Source of the DNA: HK1 sp965202735
GTDB lineage: Bacteria; Pseudomonadota; Gammaproteobacteria; HK1
Assembly: GCA_965202735.1 (NCBI GenBank)
Contig: OZ241844.1
Span: 2,232,001 to 2,296,000 of the forward strand
Direction: 5' to 3'
Length of the DNA: 64,000 nt
Within the stretch, counting starts at the first letter, position 1. The number at the start of each line of letters is the position of its first letter. The notes under the pieces were generated by a model. That model was not told the origin of the DNA, searched no databases, and worked only from the letters and a program-made list of their open reading frames with translations. This document shows positions 24,267 to 32,821 of this stretch, piece by piece. A program made the position numbers and the translations under genes.

Positions 24267-26348
24267 ATGCCTCGATCCGAAGCCCCCGCGACGGGACGCA
24301 CTCCGCGGACTCCGCGGTTCTCCTTCGCGGTCGTCGCCGACACCCACGTCAACGAGACCGAGCACGCCTCGACCTCGCCGTTCGAGACCAACCACCTCGC
24401 CAACCCCCGGGCGCGCCACGTGTTCGCCGAGATCGCGGCGATGCGCCCGCCCCCGCGCTTCGTCGTGCACCTCGGCGACATCGTGCATCCGGTGCCGTCG
24501 CTGCCGACGTTTCACGACGCGGTGGCGCGCTTCAAGGCGATCGCGGCCCGGCTCCCCGTACCCCTGCACGTCATTCCCGGTAACCACGACGTCGGCGACA
24601 AGACCATCGACTGGATGCCGGCCGAGCAGGTCTGCGACGACTACCTCGCGACCTACCGGGAGGCGTTCGGGGCGGACTGGTACGCATTCGACGAGAGCGG
24701 CGTGCGCTTCGTCATGCTGAACTCCCTCCTGCTGAACTCCGGGCTCGCCGACGAGGCGCGCCAGCGCGCCTGGCTGGAGGAGCGCATCGACACCGCCGAC
24801 GGTCTGCGCGTGTTCCTGTTCATGCACTATCCGCCCTACATCTACCGCCGCGACGAGGCCGGCAACTACGACAACGTCGACGAGCCGGCCCGCACGTGGC
24901 TGCTCGAGCAGATCGGGAGGCCGCCGGTCGAGGCGGTGTTCGCGGGCCACGTGCACAACTTCTGGTACGACCGCCCCGGCGCGGCGGAGATGTACCTGCT
25001 GCCGTCCACCGCGTTCCTGCGCCACGACTTCTCCGAGTTCTGCTCGGTGGCGCCCGCGGCGGACTCCGAGTTCGGACGGGACGACGCCGCGAAGTTCGGC
25101 TGGTTCAGGGTCGACGTCCTCGACGAAGGACACGTCGCGTACGCGGTACGAAGCCACGGCCGGCGGTGCGCCCTGAACGAAGTCCCGGAGGTGCGCCCGC
25201 GCCTCCACCTCGCCCATCCGAAGACGTCGGGATTCGACCGCGCCGGGGTCGAGCTGCGGCACCCCTGGGCCGAGTCGAGGCAGATTGCCGCGACCGGCGG
25301 CGTGCAGGAGTTCGGCCGCAAGTGGGCGCGCAACGACTACCCCCTGCTCGCGCTGTGGGAGATGGGGGTGCGGCTCGGCAAGGTGCCCGACGTGGACGTG
25401 CTGGAGCCCGAGTCGCGCGAGCGCATGCGGCTGATGGCGCGGATCGGGCACCGCTACGTGGTGACCGTCATCGGCGCGCCGCGCGAGGCGGTGGTCGAGG
25501 CGGCGGGCGGCGGCACGGGAGTCTTCGCCTTCGAGGCGAACCTGACCCTGGAGCGGTTCGAACGCCACCGCGACACGCTGCGCGCGGTGCGCGAGGCGAG
25601 CGGCGCGGAGGTCTACCTTGCGAAGATTCTCACCGACCGGGAGACGCGCGTCAGCGGCCGGACGTTCAGCCACTTCGTGAAGTCGGGCTTCACGGTGGAG
25701 GAGCTCGCCCGCCACCGGGACCTGGTGGCCGGCGCCGTCGGGCGCGGCGAGATCGACGGCGTCACCGTGCGCATCGAATTCGGCGAGCCGCTGCCGGCGG
25801 CGGCGCGCCGCCTGCGCGAGCTCGGCGCCGAGACCGGCGCCCGCGTCCTCGCGTCGCTCAAGCTCTCCGGTCCCGGCGTCGCCACCGCCCGCACCGGCGA
25901 CCGCGAGACCGCGGCGCGGGCCGCGCAGGCGATGGTGCTCTCCCGCTGCGGTGCGGACATCCTGTACGTCTTCGACACCTTCATGGACGTGGACCGGGGG
26001 TACTGCCCGCGCAGCGCCTTCATCGACCGCCGCTTCAACCCCCGGCCGGCGGCGGGGGTGTTCACCGCGCTGGCGTCGCTGTTTCCGGGCCGGGCGCCCT
26101 TCGGCCTGATGGGCGGCGGAGACGACGAGGCCATCGACTTCGAGCACGAAGGGGGGCGGTACCGGCTCGTGTGCGCCGGGCGGGATTCGGCCATCGCCGC
26201 GCTCGGGTCGCCCGACATGAGCGATGACGTGCACGATCTCTTCAGGGGCCGCGAAGCGACGGCTTCGGAGCTTCGGGCGGAGACGGGCCGCGACCCGGCG
26301 GCCGGCGGCGACGGGCCGCTCGTCCTGCTGGCGCGCCACCGTCGATAG
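24267..26348 (+). CDS. Metallophosphoesterase fused to a TIM-barrel-like C-terminal domain
   Basis: This is a 693-residue two-part protein. Residues 20-270 form a calcineurin-like phosphoesterase with the dimetal motifs ADTHVN, HLGDIVH, IPGNHDVGD, FMHYPP and FAGHVHNFW. The second half (about 380-690) has no such motifs. It alternates strands and helices with patches such as GVFAFEANLTLERF, VYLAKILTDRET, DILYVFDTFMDVDRGYCP and SAFIDRRFNPRPAA; the last resembles barrel-type glycosidases. The fusion partner is an inference. No signal peptide is visible, so a cytoplasmic role is likely. GGGGAG precedes the ATG. It follows the MFS gene by 39 bp and may be co-transcribed with it, linking uptake and breakdown of a phosphorylated or glycosidic compound. 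Confidence 0.75.
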   Translation: MPRSEAPATGRTPRTPRFSFAVVADTHVNETEHASTSPFETNHLANPRARHVFAEIAAMRPPPRFVVHLGDIVHPVPSLPTFHDAVARFKAIAARLPVPLHVIPGNHDVGDKTIDWMPAEQVCDDYLATYREAFGADWYAFDESGVRFVMLNSLLLNSGLADEARQRAWLEERIDTADGLRVFLFMHYPPYIYRRDEAGNYDNVDEPARTWLLEQIGRPPVEAVFAGHVHNFWYDRPGAAEMYLLPSTAFLRHDFSEFCSVAPAADSEFGRDDAAKFGWFRVDVLDEGHVAYAVRSHGRRCALNEVPEVRPRLHLAHPKTSGFDRAGVELRHPWAESRQIAATGGVQEFGRKWARNDYPLLALWEMGVRLGKVPDVDVLEPESRERMRLMARIGHRYVVTVIGAPREAVVEAAGGGTGVFAFEANLTLERFERHRDTLRAVREASGAEVYLAKILTDRETRVSGRTFSHFVKSGFTVEELARHRDLVAGAVGRGEIDGVTVRIEFGEPLPAAARRLRELGAETGARVLASLKLSGPGVATARTGDRETAARAAQAMVLSRCGADILYVFDTFMDVDRGYCPRSAFIDRRFNPRPAAGVFTALASLFPGRAPFGLMGGGDDEAIDFEHEGGRYRLVCAGRDSAIAALGSPDMSDDVHDLFRGREATASELRAETGRDPAAGGDGPLVLLARHRR

Positions 26349-26446
26349 CGGGCGCCTCGACCGCCACCGCTTCCCGACCCGGGCCGACCCGGGCCGAGGT
26401 CCGCAGGGCCCTCTCCGGGCATCGCCACCCCGCGGGTCAGGGCCGC

Positions 26447-26695
26447 TCAGCCCCCCTTCAGGTTCGGCATGAAGTGGACCTCGTCCCCGTCGGAGACGGT
26501 CCGCACGGCGTGCTGGCCGCGGGGCACGACGGTGCCGTTGAGGGAGATGAGCGGCTTCGCGCTCTCGGGAATGCCGGCGGCCCGCATCACTGCGGCGAGC
26601 GTCCCCTCGTCCGGCGCTTCGACCGTCATCGCGCCGTCCGAGCCCGCCGGCAGGTAGTCCTCCAGGATCCCCGCCGCGGTGACCCGCACCCTCAC
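26447..26695 (-). CDS. MoaD/ThiS-family sulfur carrier, AorD-like
   Basis: This 82-residue ubiquitin-fold protein ends in NLKGG, the C-terminal Gly-Gly that is adenylated and thiocarboxylated in MoaD and ThiS proteins. The GTG start overlaps the stop of the upstream FAD reductase gene (GTGA at 26692-26695), so it is translationally coupled. Inside AOR operons such a MoaD-like protein is presumed to supply dithiolene sulfur for tungsten or molybdenum pterin cofactor assembly. Visible carrier features are LPAGSDGAMTVEAPDEGTL, LISLNGTVV and VSDGDEVHFMP. It converges on the metallophosphoesterase gene with a 98-bp gap. A role in thiamine synthesis is the alternative, but context favours the AOR cofactor. 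Confidence 0.82.
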   Translation of the reverse strand: MRVRVTAAGILEDYLPAGSDGAMTVEAPDEGTLAAVMRAAGIPESAKPLISLNGTVVPRGQHAVRTVSDGDEVHFMPNLKGG

Positions 26696-27939
26696 CGCAC
26701 GCTCCCCTGGGTGCATTCCAGGTACGCGTTCATCACCAGGGCCGGATCGTCGCGCAGCTTCGGCAGCCAGGAGCCGAGGCGCACCCGGGTCTGGATCAGG
26801 CCGCGCAGCACGCCGACGTGCTGCGTGAGCCCGAGCGCCAGCGCGCCGACGATGCGGTCCTCCTCGAACTCCAGCCTCAGGTAGCGCGAGCGCGCCTCGT
26901 CGGCGGCGGCGGCGCGCTCGCCGCCCTCGGCGCCCATCCACAGGCCGAACGAGCTGGAGACGAGGCCCAGCGTGTTCAGCACGTTCATCGACAGGCTGCC
27001 GCGGAACGGCGTGTCGACCCCGGCCATGTTGAGGGCGGCGATGCGGCCGTGCTCGACCGCGGTGGGCTGGATGGCGTGCACCTCCCGTGCGCCGGTCGAG
27101 AAGTCCGGGCCCTGCGCCACGTCGCCCGCCGCGTAGACATCCGCGGCGCTGGTGCGCAGCCGATGGTCGACGAGGATGCCGGCGTCGCAGTCGATGCCGG
27201 CGCCTTCGAGGAAGCCGACGTTCGGGGCCACCCCGGTGGCGCACACCACGAGGTCGGCCTCTATCGGATCGCCTGCGCCGGTCGCCAGCGTGAGGCTGCC
27301 GTTGCCGCGGGCGATCCCGGTCACCCGCGTCCCGGTGCGCACCGCGACCCCCTTCGACTCGCACCAGCGCGCGATCATCGCCCCGCCGGTCTCGTCCATC
27401 ATGCGCGACAGCATCCGGTCCGCCATCTCGACCACCACCAGGTCGACCCCGCGCGCGGCCAGCGCTTCGAGCACGATGCAGCCGATGAAGCCCGCGCCCA
27501 TCAGCGCCACCCGGTCGCCCGGCTTCGCGCCGGCGAGGATCCGGCGCGCGTCGGCGAGCGTCCAGCAGCTCTCGACCCCTTCCGAATCCATCCCCTCGAT
27601 CGGCGGCTTGATCGGGTGGGCGCCGGTCGCGATCAGCAGCCGGTCCCAGGCGATCCCGGCACCGTCGGCCGTGGTCAGCGTCCGGTTCGCGGGATCGACG
27701 CTGCGCACCCGGCCCTGCCGCACGTCGATGCCCAGCTTCTCGAAGTGGGCGCCGCCGTGGCGCAGGTACGTGCCGGATTCGCCGACGTTCCCGGCGAGGA
27801 GGTAGGGGAGGGCCATGCGGGAGTAGGGGGGCTCCGGCTCGTCGCCCAGGATGACGATCTCGCTCGACCGGTCGTGGCGGCGCAGCGTCTCCGCCGCCAC
27901 CACGCCGGCCGGTCCGGCACCGATAATCACGTGTCTCAT
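26692..27939 (-). CDS. FAD-dependent NAD(P)H oxidoreductase, AorC-like
   Basis: This 415-residue pyridine nucleotide-disulfide oxidoreductase has an N-terminal FAD-binding motif HVIIGAGPAGVVAAETL. The second Rossmann motif for NAD(P)H is VALMGAGFIGCIVLEALAARG near residue 150. The FAD ribityl motif is TSAADVYAAGDVAQGP near 275. No redox-active disulfide (CxxxxC) is seen, as in nitrite- or rubredoxin-reductase relatives. Its place between the AOR catalytic gene and the MoaD-like gene matches AorC of aromatic-aldehyde oxidoreductase operons, which couples AOR to NAD(H). It is separated from the AOR gene by 107 bp. The ATG at 27939 is the natural start. Confidence 0.88.
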   Translation of the reverse strand: MRHVIIGAGPAGVVAAETLRRHDRSSEIVILGDEPEPPYSRMALPYLLAGNVGESGTYLRHGGAHFEKLGIDVRQGRVRSVDPANRTLTTADGAGIAWDRLLIATGAHPIKPPIEGMDSEGVESCWTLADARRILAGAKPGDRVALMGAGFIGCIVLEALAARGVDLVVVEMADRMLSRMMDETGGAMIARWCESKGVAVRTGTRVTGIARGNGSLTLATGAGDPIEADLVVCATGVAPNVGFLEGAGIDCDAGILVDHRLRTSAADVYAAGDVAQGPDFSTGAREVHAIQPTAVEHGRIAALNMAGVDTPFRGSLSMNVLNTLGLVSSSFGLWMGAEGGERAAAADEARSRYLRLEFEEDRIVGALALGLTQHVGVLRGLIQTRVRLGSWLPKLRDDPALVMNAYLECTQGSVR

Positions 27940-28046
27940 GGTCTCGTCCGGTTTCCGCTCCAGCCCCGGGCGGCGGGGTCCGGGGTGACCGGAGGCCCGC
28001 TCCCCCGCTACCCGTTCCGGGCCCGCGACGGCACGAGCCGCTCCGC

Positions 28047-29867
28047 TCACACCCGCAGCCGGCTCAGGGTCTCGTTGGTGGGCACCCCGTCGTCGGTCCA
28101 GCCGCGTTCCCGGTAGTAGGCGGGAAGCATCCGGTCCAGCTCGTTGACCTTGCCCTCGGCGGTGCCGCTCGGCGCCGGGGTCCGGAGAAAGCGCTGCGGC
28201 AGGGTGTCGTCCGCCCGGGTGAGCCCGGCCGCGAGATTGAACCGGCGCTCCAGGTTGAAGGTGCGCTCGCCGACCTCGGTCAGCCGTTCGGCGGTCCACT
28301 CGCCTTCGCAGGCCGCGTCGACCTGCGCCGCGAACTCCTCGAGCCCCCACGCCGCGGTGGTGAACCAGCACAGGCCCGTGGAATCCACCGCCGCGATCCG
28401 GTCCTGGCTGTCCTTGCACGGCTTCGCCTTGCCGTTGCCGCTCACGTCGTCCATGTCCTGCTCGAAGACATCGTGCTTCATGTGGCACGCGCCGCGCGGC
28501 GAGGTGGCGTAGCCGAGCCCCATCCCCTGCAGGGCGCGGGCATCGTATCCGGGGATCTCCTGCCCCTTGATGGTGATCGAGACCTCGGGGCGGCCGTACT
28601 TCTCGGCGAGGCGCCGCGAGCCCATGCCGAGCACCCGGCCGAAGCCTTCGTAGCGGCCGGTCTTCTCCGCCATGATGGTGAGCGCCTCCGCGTTTCCGAA
28701 GTTGAGCGGCACGCCGTCGGTGTCGGCGTCGGTGATGACCCCGTTCTCGTAGAGCTCCATCGCCGCGGAGAGGGTGCCGCCGAACGAGATGGGGTCCATG
28801 CCCTGCTCGTTCATGATGAAGTTGGCGAAGGTCAGGGCGTCGATGTCGTCGATGCCGCACTCGGCGCCGAACGCGAACGCGGTCTCGTACTCGAGCCCGC
28901 CCGAGGCGTGCCGGTACTCCTTGCGGTGGACGACGGTGAAGTGGGTCGGGTTGATCTTCGCGATGCGCCCGCACGCGATGGTGCAGCCGAAGCACGCCTT
29001 GTTGGCGACGAGGTTGCGGTGGCCGTCCTCGCCGGTCGCGCGCATGGCCCTCGCGTTGATCTTCGCGGTGCCCTCGAACTGCACCTGCTGGGAGTTGCGG
29101 GTGGGCAGCCCCCCGAAGCCGTGCATGTTGTCGATCATCGCGTTGGTGCCGTACTTCGTGAGGCCGCGCCGGTCCGGGCTGTCCCAGAGCCTGGCCTTGG
29201 TCTCGGCGACCACGGACATGAAGCGCTTCGGATCGTCGACGGTGACGCCCCTGGTGCCGCGCGCCGCCACCGCCTTGAGCTGCTTCGAGCCCATCACCGC
29301 GCCGACCCCGGAGCGGCCCGCGGCGCGATGGAGATCGTTGATGACGCAGGCGTAGCGCACCAGGTTCTCGCCCGCGACGCCGATCGACGCGACCTTGAGC
29401 AGCGGGTCCTGGTGGTGGGCCTTCAGCCACTCCTCGGTGTTCCAGCAGCTCGTGCCCCAGACGGGTGCGGCGTCCACGATCTCGACCTCGTCGTCGACGA
29501 TGTGCAGGTAGACGGGCTTCTCGGAGCGGCCGTGCACGATGAGCAGGTCGTAGCCCGCGAACTTGAGCTCCGCCCCGAACTTGCCGCCCGAGTTCGAGCA
29601 GGCGATGGCGCCGGTGAGCGGCCCCTTGGTGACCACCGCGTAGCGCCCGCTCGTGGAGGCCATGGTGCCGGTGAGCGGGCCGGTGGCGAAGATGAGGACG
29701 TTCTCGGGCGAGAGCGCGTCCACGGCGGGGTCCATGGACTCCATGAGGTACTTCGTCGCGAGCCCCCGCTCGCCGAGGTAGGCGCTCGCCCACTCCATGT
29801 TCAGCGGCTCGACGGCGCTCGTGCCCGCGGCGAGATCCACCCGCAGTACCCTTCGTTGCCATCCCAT
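28047..29867 (-). CDS. Aldehyde ferredoxin oxidoreductase catalytic subunit (AOR family), AorB-like
   Basis: This 606-residue tungsten-pterin enzyme oxidises aldehydes to acids, or reduces acids with low-potential electrons. Domain 1 holds the pterin region (GPLTGTMASTSGRYAVVTKG, then ACSNSGGKFGAELKFAGYD). The [4Fe-4S] cluster ligands are CFGCTIACGR near residue 310 plus the later Cys in DSTGLCWFTT near 495. A second pterin-binding stretch is GMGLGYATSPRGACHMKHD. The length is typical. With the Fe-S, FAD and MoaD-like genes it forms an aorABCD-like set, as in benzaldehyde-oxidising AORs of denitrifying betaproteobacteria. The actual aldehyde is unknown. The enzyme should be cytoplasmic. Confidence 0.93.
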   Translation of the reverse strand: MGWQRRVLRVDLAAGTSAVEPLNMEWASAYLGERGLATKYLMESMDPAVDALSPENVLIFATGPLTGTMASTSGRYAVVTKGPLTGAIACSNSGGKFGAELKFAGYDLLIVHGRSEKPVYLHIVDDEVEIVDAAPVWGTSCWNTEEWLKAHHQDPLLKVASIGVAGENLVRYACVINDLHRAAGRSGVGAVMGSKQLKAVAARGTRGVTVDDPKRFMSVVAETKARLWDSPDRRGLTKYGTNAMIDNMHGFGGLPTRNSQQVQFEGTAKINARAMRATGEDGHRNLVANKACFGCTIACGRIAKINPTHFTVVHRKEYRHASGGLEYETAFAFGAECGIDDIDALTFANFIMNEQGMDPISFGGTLSAAMELYENGVITDADTDGVPLNFGNAEALTIMAEKTGRYEGFGRVLGMGSRRLAEKYGRPEVSITIKGQEIPGYDARALQGMGLGYATSPRGACHMKHDVFEQDMDDVSGNGKAKPCKDSQDRIAAVDSTGLCWFTTAAWGLEEFAAQVDAACEGEWTAERLTEVGERTFNLERRFNLAAGLTRADDTLPQRFLRTPAPSGTAEGKVNELDRMLPAYYRERGWTDDGVPTNETLSRLRV

Positions 29868-29909
29868 TGCGGTCTCTCCTGTCGGTGTGGCGTCGGTGTC
29901 GCGGGCGGG

Positions 29910-30380
29910 TCAGGCGCCCGGTGCGTGGGCGGCGACGGCGCTCGCCCTCATGCGATCGAGCCCGGTCCAGCTCGCATCGACGCAGGTGATCGCGCCGGTG
30001 GGGCACGCCTCGGCGCACTGCGGGCTCCCGCCGCACAGATCGCACTTCACCACCTTGCCGGTGTCGGCGCTGTAGTTGATGGTGCCGAAGGGGCACGCGA
30101 TGGTGCAGACCTTGCAACCGACGCAGACGCTCGGGTCGACCTCCTTCGCCCCGGTGCCGGCGTTCACGGTGATCGCCTCGACGGGGCACGCGTGCAGGCA
30201 CCACGCCTCCTCGCACTGGGTGCAGGTGTAGGGGATGGAGCGCGCGCCGTGCTCGAACTCGAAGATCTTGATCCGGGAGCGGGCGGGGTTGAACGCGCCG
30301 GTGTGCTCGAACGAGCAGGCGAGTTCGCACTGCATGCAGCTCGTGCACTTCTGGGGGTCGATCAGCAGGGCCTTGTGCAT
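29910..30380 (-). CDS. Polyferredoxin-type electron-transfer subunit, AorA-like
   Basis: This 156-residue iron-sulfur protein resembles the DMSO-reductase beta/HycB family. Four Cys clusters are visible: CTSCMQCELAC, CTQCEEAWCLHACP, CVGCKVCTIACP and CDLCGGSPQCAEACPTG. They are enough for four [4Fe-4S] centres that would form a wire between the AOR subunit and the FAD reductase. It is the first gene of the AOR set, with 42 bp to the catalytic subunit gene. The ATG at 30380 begins MHKALLIDPQKC. A short Ala-rich C-terminal tail follows the last cluster. No Tat signal is present, consistent with a cytoplasmic complex. Confidence 0.9.
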   Translation of the reverse strand: MHKALLIDPQKCTSCMQCELACSFEHTGAFNPARSRIKIFEFEHGARSIPYTCTQCEEAWCLHACPVEAITVNAGTGAKEVDPSVCVGCKVCTIACPFGTINYSADTGKVVKCDLCGGSPQCAEACPTGAITCVDASWTGLDRMRASAVAAHAPGA

Positions 30381-30589
30381 GGTCGGTCGTTCCGAGGTTC
30401 GTCCCGAGCGGCGCAATCTACTGGATGCGGGGCGGGGTGGGTAGCCCGTGGCGTGAGGCCCACGGAGCCGAAGGCCGGGCGTCGCCATGGGAAGGGCGAG
30501 GGGACGATGCAGGGCGCCCGGGGGTGTGCACGGGCGGGTGAGCGGCCGCCGTTTTCGGAAATACATGCAGTCCGTCAGGCCCTCTGAGC

Positions 30590-30991
30590 GCGAATCCACC
30601 ATGTCGTCAACCAGCAACACCGGGCCGAGGGGCAACGGCTCCACGGAAACCACGAGCGAGCCGTCCACGTTGCGCGCCTGTTGCGCGCTGTTCGTCATCT
30701 CTTTCTGCTCGGCGCGGTCCTCGTCCTTCCCGAGCACTCGATGAAACGGCGAGAACAGGAGCGCAGGCCCCGCCCCGGCCTCGCGCAGAAGCCTGGTCGC
30801 GATGAAGTAGACGAAGCTCTTGCCCCACCCGGTCTTCCGCACCACCAGGAGCCGGCCGCGGCCCTCCACGATACGGCGGATGGCGTGCTCCTGCCCTTCG
30901 CGGCCCTTCGCGGCCCTTCGCGGAAGTTGGCATCGAGCCGCCCGGTGCCTATCCTCAGCAGATCGAGAGCACGGCGGCCGTCGTACCTCAT
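30590..30991 (-). pseudogene. RecQ-like helicase with phosphoribosyltransferase domain, wrecked remnant
   Basis: The gene would start at ATG 30991 (MRYDGRRALDLLRIGTGRLD). At about 30900-30930 a 10-bp unit, CGCGAAGGGC, is present three times where one would keep the frame, so the reading frame shifts. The next frame continues EGQEHAIRRIVEGRGRLLVV and RKTGWGKSFVYFIATRLLRE, a RecQ-type Walker A (TGWGKS). After a short stretch it jumps to VDGSLVVSVEPLPLGPVLLV and DDMVDSR, a phosphoribosyltransferase PRPP loop normally found near the C terminus of this protein family. Most of the helicase core is therefore missing. It is non-functional by both frameshift and deletion. Confidence 0.72.
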
Positions 30992-31296
30992 GGAGCGGTC
31001 CCTCCCTCGGGAGCGATTCCTCCGCCGTGCGTTCAGGCCGCATCGGGGGCAGGCATGTTCGCATGGTCGATCATCGAACGACCAATCCCGCTGAAGGTCG
31101 TTGCGAGCGGCCAGGGGCGGACCGGTACGAAGACTGGCGGGAGCGTGGAACGACGGACCGGAGCCGGTGACTGCGGTCATTTGCCCGGCAGGGTCCGGGC
31201 CCCGATCGACACTCGCGGCTGCCGGAAGCTGCTTTACCGGAGGTTGCTGCCCGGGCACCCTCCTCCCCCACCACCCCGACGACGAACCGGTGGACC
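30992..31296 (+). other. Gap between the RecQ remnant and the [2Fe-2S] ferredoxin gene
   Basis: No gene is supported. GAGGGAGG upstream of 30991 (minus strand) is the old ribosome-binding site of the RecQ remnant. The rest should hold divergent promoters, but no clear box was seen. Confidence 0.35.
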
Positions 31297-31722
31297 GTGA
31301 GCGCACCCCCGCGACGTACCGAAAGGCAGACCGCGCTCGGCGCGATGGTCGAGGAGCTGCACATCGGGCGGGTCCGGCGCCACATCCTGCTGTGCAGCGA
31401 CCAGACCAAGCCCAAGTGCTGCCCGAAGGCGCTCGGCCTCAAGTCCTGGGACTTCCTCAAGGCGCGGCTCGCCGAGCTCGGGCTCGCGGATGCCGGCGGG
31501 GTCTACCGCACCAAGGCGAACTGCCTGCGGGTGTGCGTGCACGGCCCGATCGCGGTCGTCTATCCCGACGGGACCTGGTACCACTCGTGCACGCCGGAGG
31601 TGCTGGAACGCATCATCCAGGAGCACCTGATCGATGGCCGGCCGGTAGAGGAGTACGCCTTCTTCGAGCATTCGCTGCCCGCCCCGGAGCCCGCCCCGGA
31701 ACGCACGGCGGCCGGGCGGTGA
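31297..31722 (+). CDS. Thioredoxin-like [2Fe-2S] ferredoxin
   Basis: This 141-residue protein of the (2Fe-2S) ferredoxin/NuoE-like thioredoxin fold has the cluster ligands at HILLCSDQTKPKCCP and in the second half at TKANCLRVCVHGPIAVVYPDG. This matches the CCP-type shethna-like ferredoxins of proteobacteria. The core ends with WYHSCTPEVLERIIQEHLIDG. A Glu/Pro-rich tail follows. Such proteins carry single electrons; the partner is unknown, but the AOR and KorAB genes nearby are candidates. The GTG at 31297 is uncertain, and an ATG at 31345 (MVEELHIGR) would begin just before the core and could be the true start. Confidence 0.8.
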   Translation: MSAPPRRTERQTALGAMVEELHIGRVRRHILLCSDQTKPKCCPKALGLKSWDFLKARLAELGLADAGGVYRTKANCLRVCVHGPIAVVYPDGTWYHSCTPEVLERIIQEHLIDGRPVEEYAFFEHSLPAPEPAPERTAAGR

Positions 31723-31807
31723 CGGCACGGCCCGCCGTCCACCCCGCAACCACCTCCCCCCGGACCGGGACCTTCGGGGCAGGGCACGAGACATCGGGAG
31801 AGCAGCC

Positions 31808-32599
31808 ATGACCGAGCTGTCGACGCAGGCCGAAGAGGCGGGAAGGATCATCCACGGATGCTGGATGGCCGGCGAAGTCATCGACGCGCTGCCGGACCGG
31901 TGCCGGCCGCGCACCCTGGCCGAAGGCTACGCCGCGCAGCGCGCCCTCGCCGCCGCGAGCGGCGAGCGGGTCCTCGGCTGGAAGATCGCGGCCACCAGCA
32001 CCGGCGGACAGCGCCACATCAACGTCGACGGCCCCATCGCGGGACGGCTGCTCGCGAGCCGCGTGCACGCGAGCCCGGCCGGGGTGGCGTTCGGGGCGAA
32101 CCGGATGGCGGTGGCGGAGGCGGAGTTCGCGTTCGTGATGGGCGCCGATCTTCCGGCCCGGGAGGTTGCGTACACGGTCGAGGAAGTGCTCGTCGCGGCC
32201 GCCACCCTGCATCCGGCCATCGAGGTCCCGGACTCCCGGTTCGCCGACTTCACCCGCGCCGGCCGCGCCCAGCTCGCGGCGGACAACGCCTGCGCCCACG
32301 AGTTCGTCCTCGGTCCCGCCACCACGGCGGACTGGCGCGCGATCGACCTCGCCGCCCTGCGCGTCACCCTGACCATCGACGGCCAGGTGGCGACGACCGG
32401 CACCGGCGCCGATGCCCTCGGCGACCCCCGCGCCGCGCTGGCATGGATCGCGAACAACCATGCGGTCCACGGCGCCGCGCTGCGGGCCGGCGACATCGTG
32501 ACCACCGGAGTCTGCGGCAAACCCGGCGCGGTCGCCGCCGGGAGCCGCGTGGTCGCGGACCTCGGACCTGTCGGCACCGCCGAGGCGACGCTGGCGTAG
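31808..32599 (+). CDS. 2-keto-4-pentenoate hydratase / fumarylacetoacetate hydrolase-family enzyme
   Basis: This 263-residue protein is of the MhpD-like hydratase/decarboxylase family. Characteristic blocks are VLGWKIAATSTGGQRH near residue 57, the metal-binding AVAEAEFAFVMGADL near 100 and LHPAIEVPDSRFADF near 135. In the second half are GTGADALGDPRAALAWIANN and GDIVTTGVCGKP. These enzymes hydrate 2-hydroxypentadienoates from aromatic meta-cleavage, or decarboxylate related oxo acids, using a divalent metal. No other meta-cleavage gene is present, so the exact reaction is open. AGAGCAGCC precedes the ATG. It is cytoplasmic. Confidence 0.82.
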   Translation: MTELSTQAEEAGRIIHGCWMAGEVIDALPDRCRPRTLAEGYAAQRALAAASGERVLGWKIAATSTGGQRHINVDGPIAGRLLASRVHASPAGVAFGANRMAVAEAEFAFVMGADLPAREVAYTVEEVLVAAATLHPAIEVPDSRFADFTRAGRAQLAADNACAHEFVLGPATTADWRAIDLAALRVTLTIDGQVATTGTGADALGDPRAALAWIANNHAVHGAALRAGDIVTTGVCGKPGAVAAGSRVVADLGPVGTAEATLA

Positions 32600-32623
32600 T
32601 CCCGACTCGCCGCCGAATCAGGC

Positions 32624-32821
32624 AGCGATTCCCGCCAGACGGGAACAGACACCTGAAATCCCCTCGACTCGACGCCCTGAAGGTCGAGATCGCACCACAA
32701 TTCCACCACGGTACGGCCTCTCGGTAGTGTCTCAGTTTGAATTTCTTCCTCAACGCGACATAACGGTCCCGGAGGCAAACTGAGACACTACCGGCCTCTC
32801 CGGGCGCTGGCGGGAATCGCT
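32624..32821 (+). repeat. Family-2 mobile repeat, copy c, interrupted by a nested element
   Basis: The copy starts AGCGATTCCCGCC and ends GCGGGAATCGCT. It is flanked by CCGAATCAGGC and GCGAATCAGTC, a decayed 11-bp target duplication (nine matches). A family-3 element sits inside it at 32723-32792. Confidence 0.75.
32723..32792 (+). mobile_element. Family-3 70-bp inverted-repeat mini-element with 8-bp target duplication
   Basis: Perfect terminal inverted repeats GGTAGTGTCTCAGTTTG and CAAACTGAGACACTACC enclose about 36 bp of core (TTCTTCCTCAACGCGACATA...). The 8-mer GGCCTCTC occurs on both sides (32715-32722 and 32793-32800), and the uninterrupted family-2 sequence has only one. This is strong evidence for transposition. 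It encodes nothing, so a transposase must act in trans. Confidence 0.9.

Noticed and set aside
22965..26339. A 1,124-codon minus-strand frame opposite the MFS and phosphoesterase genes
   Set aside because: Low-complexity Arg/Gly/Glu composition; the plus-strand genes have clear motifs.
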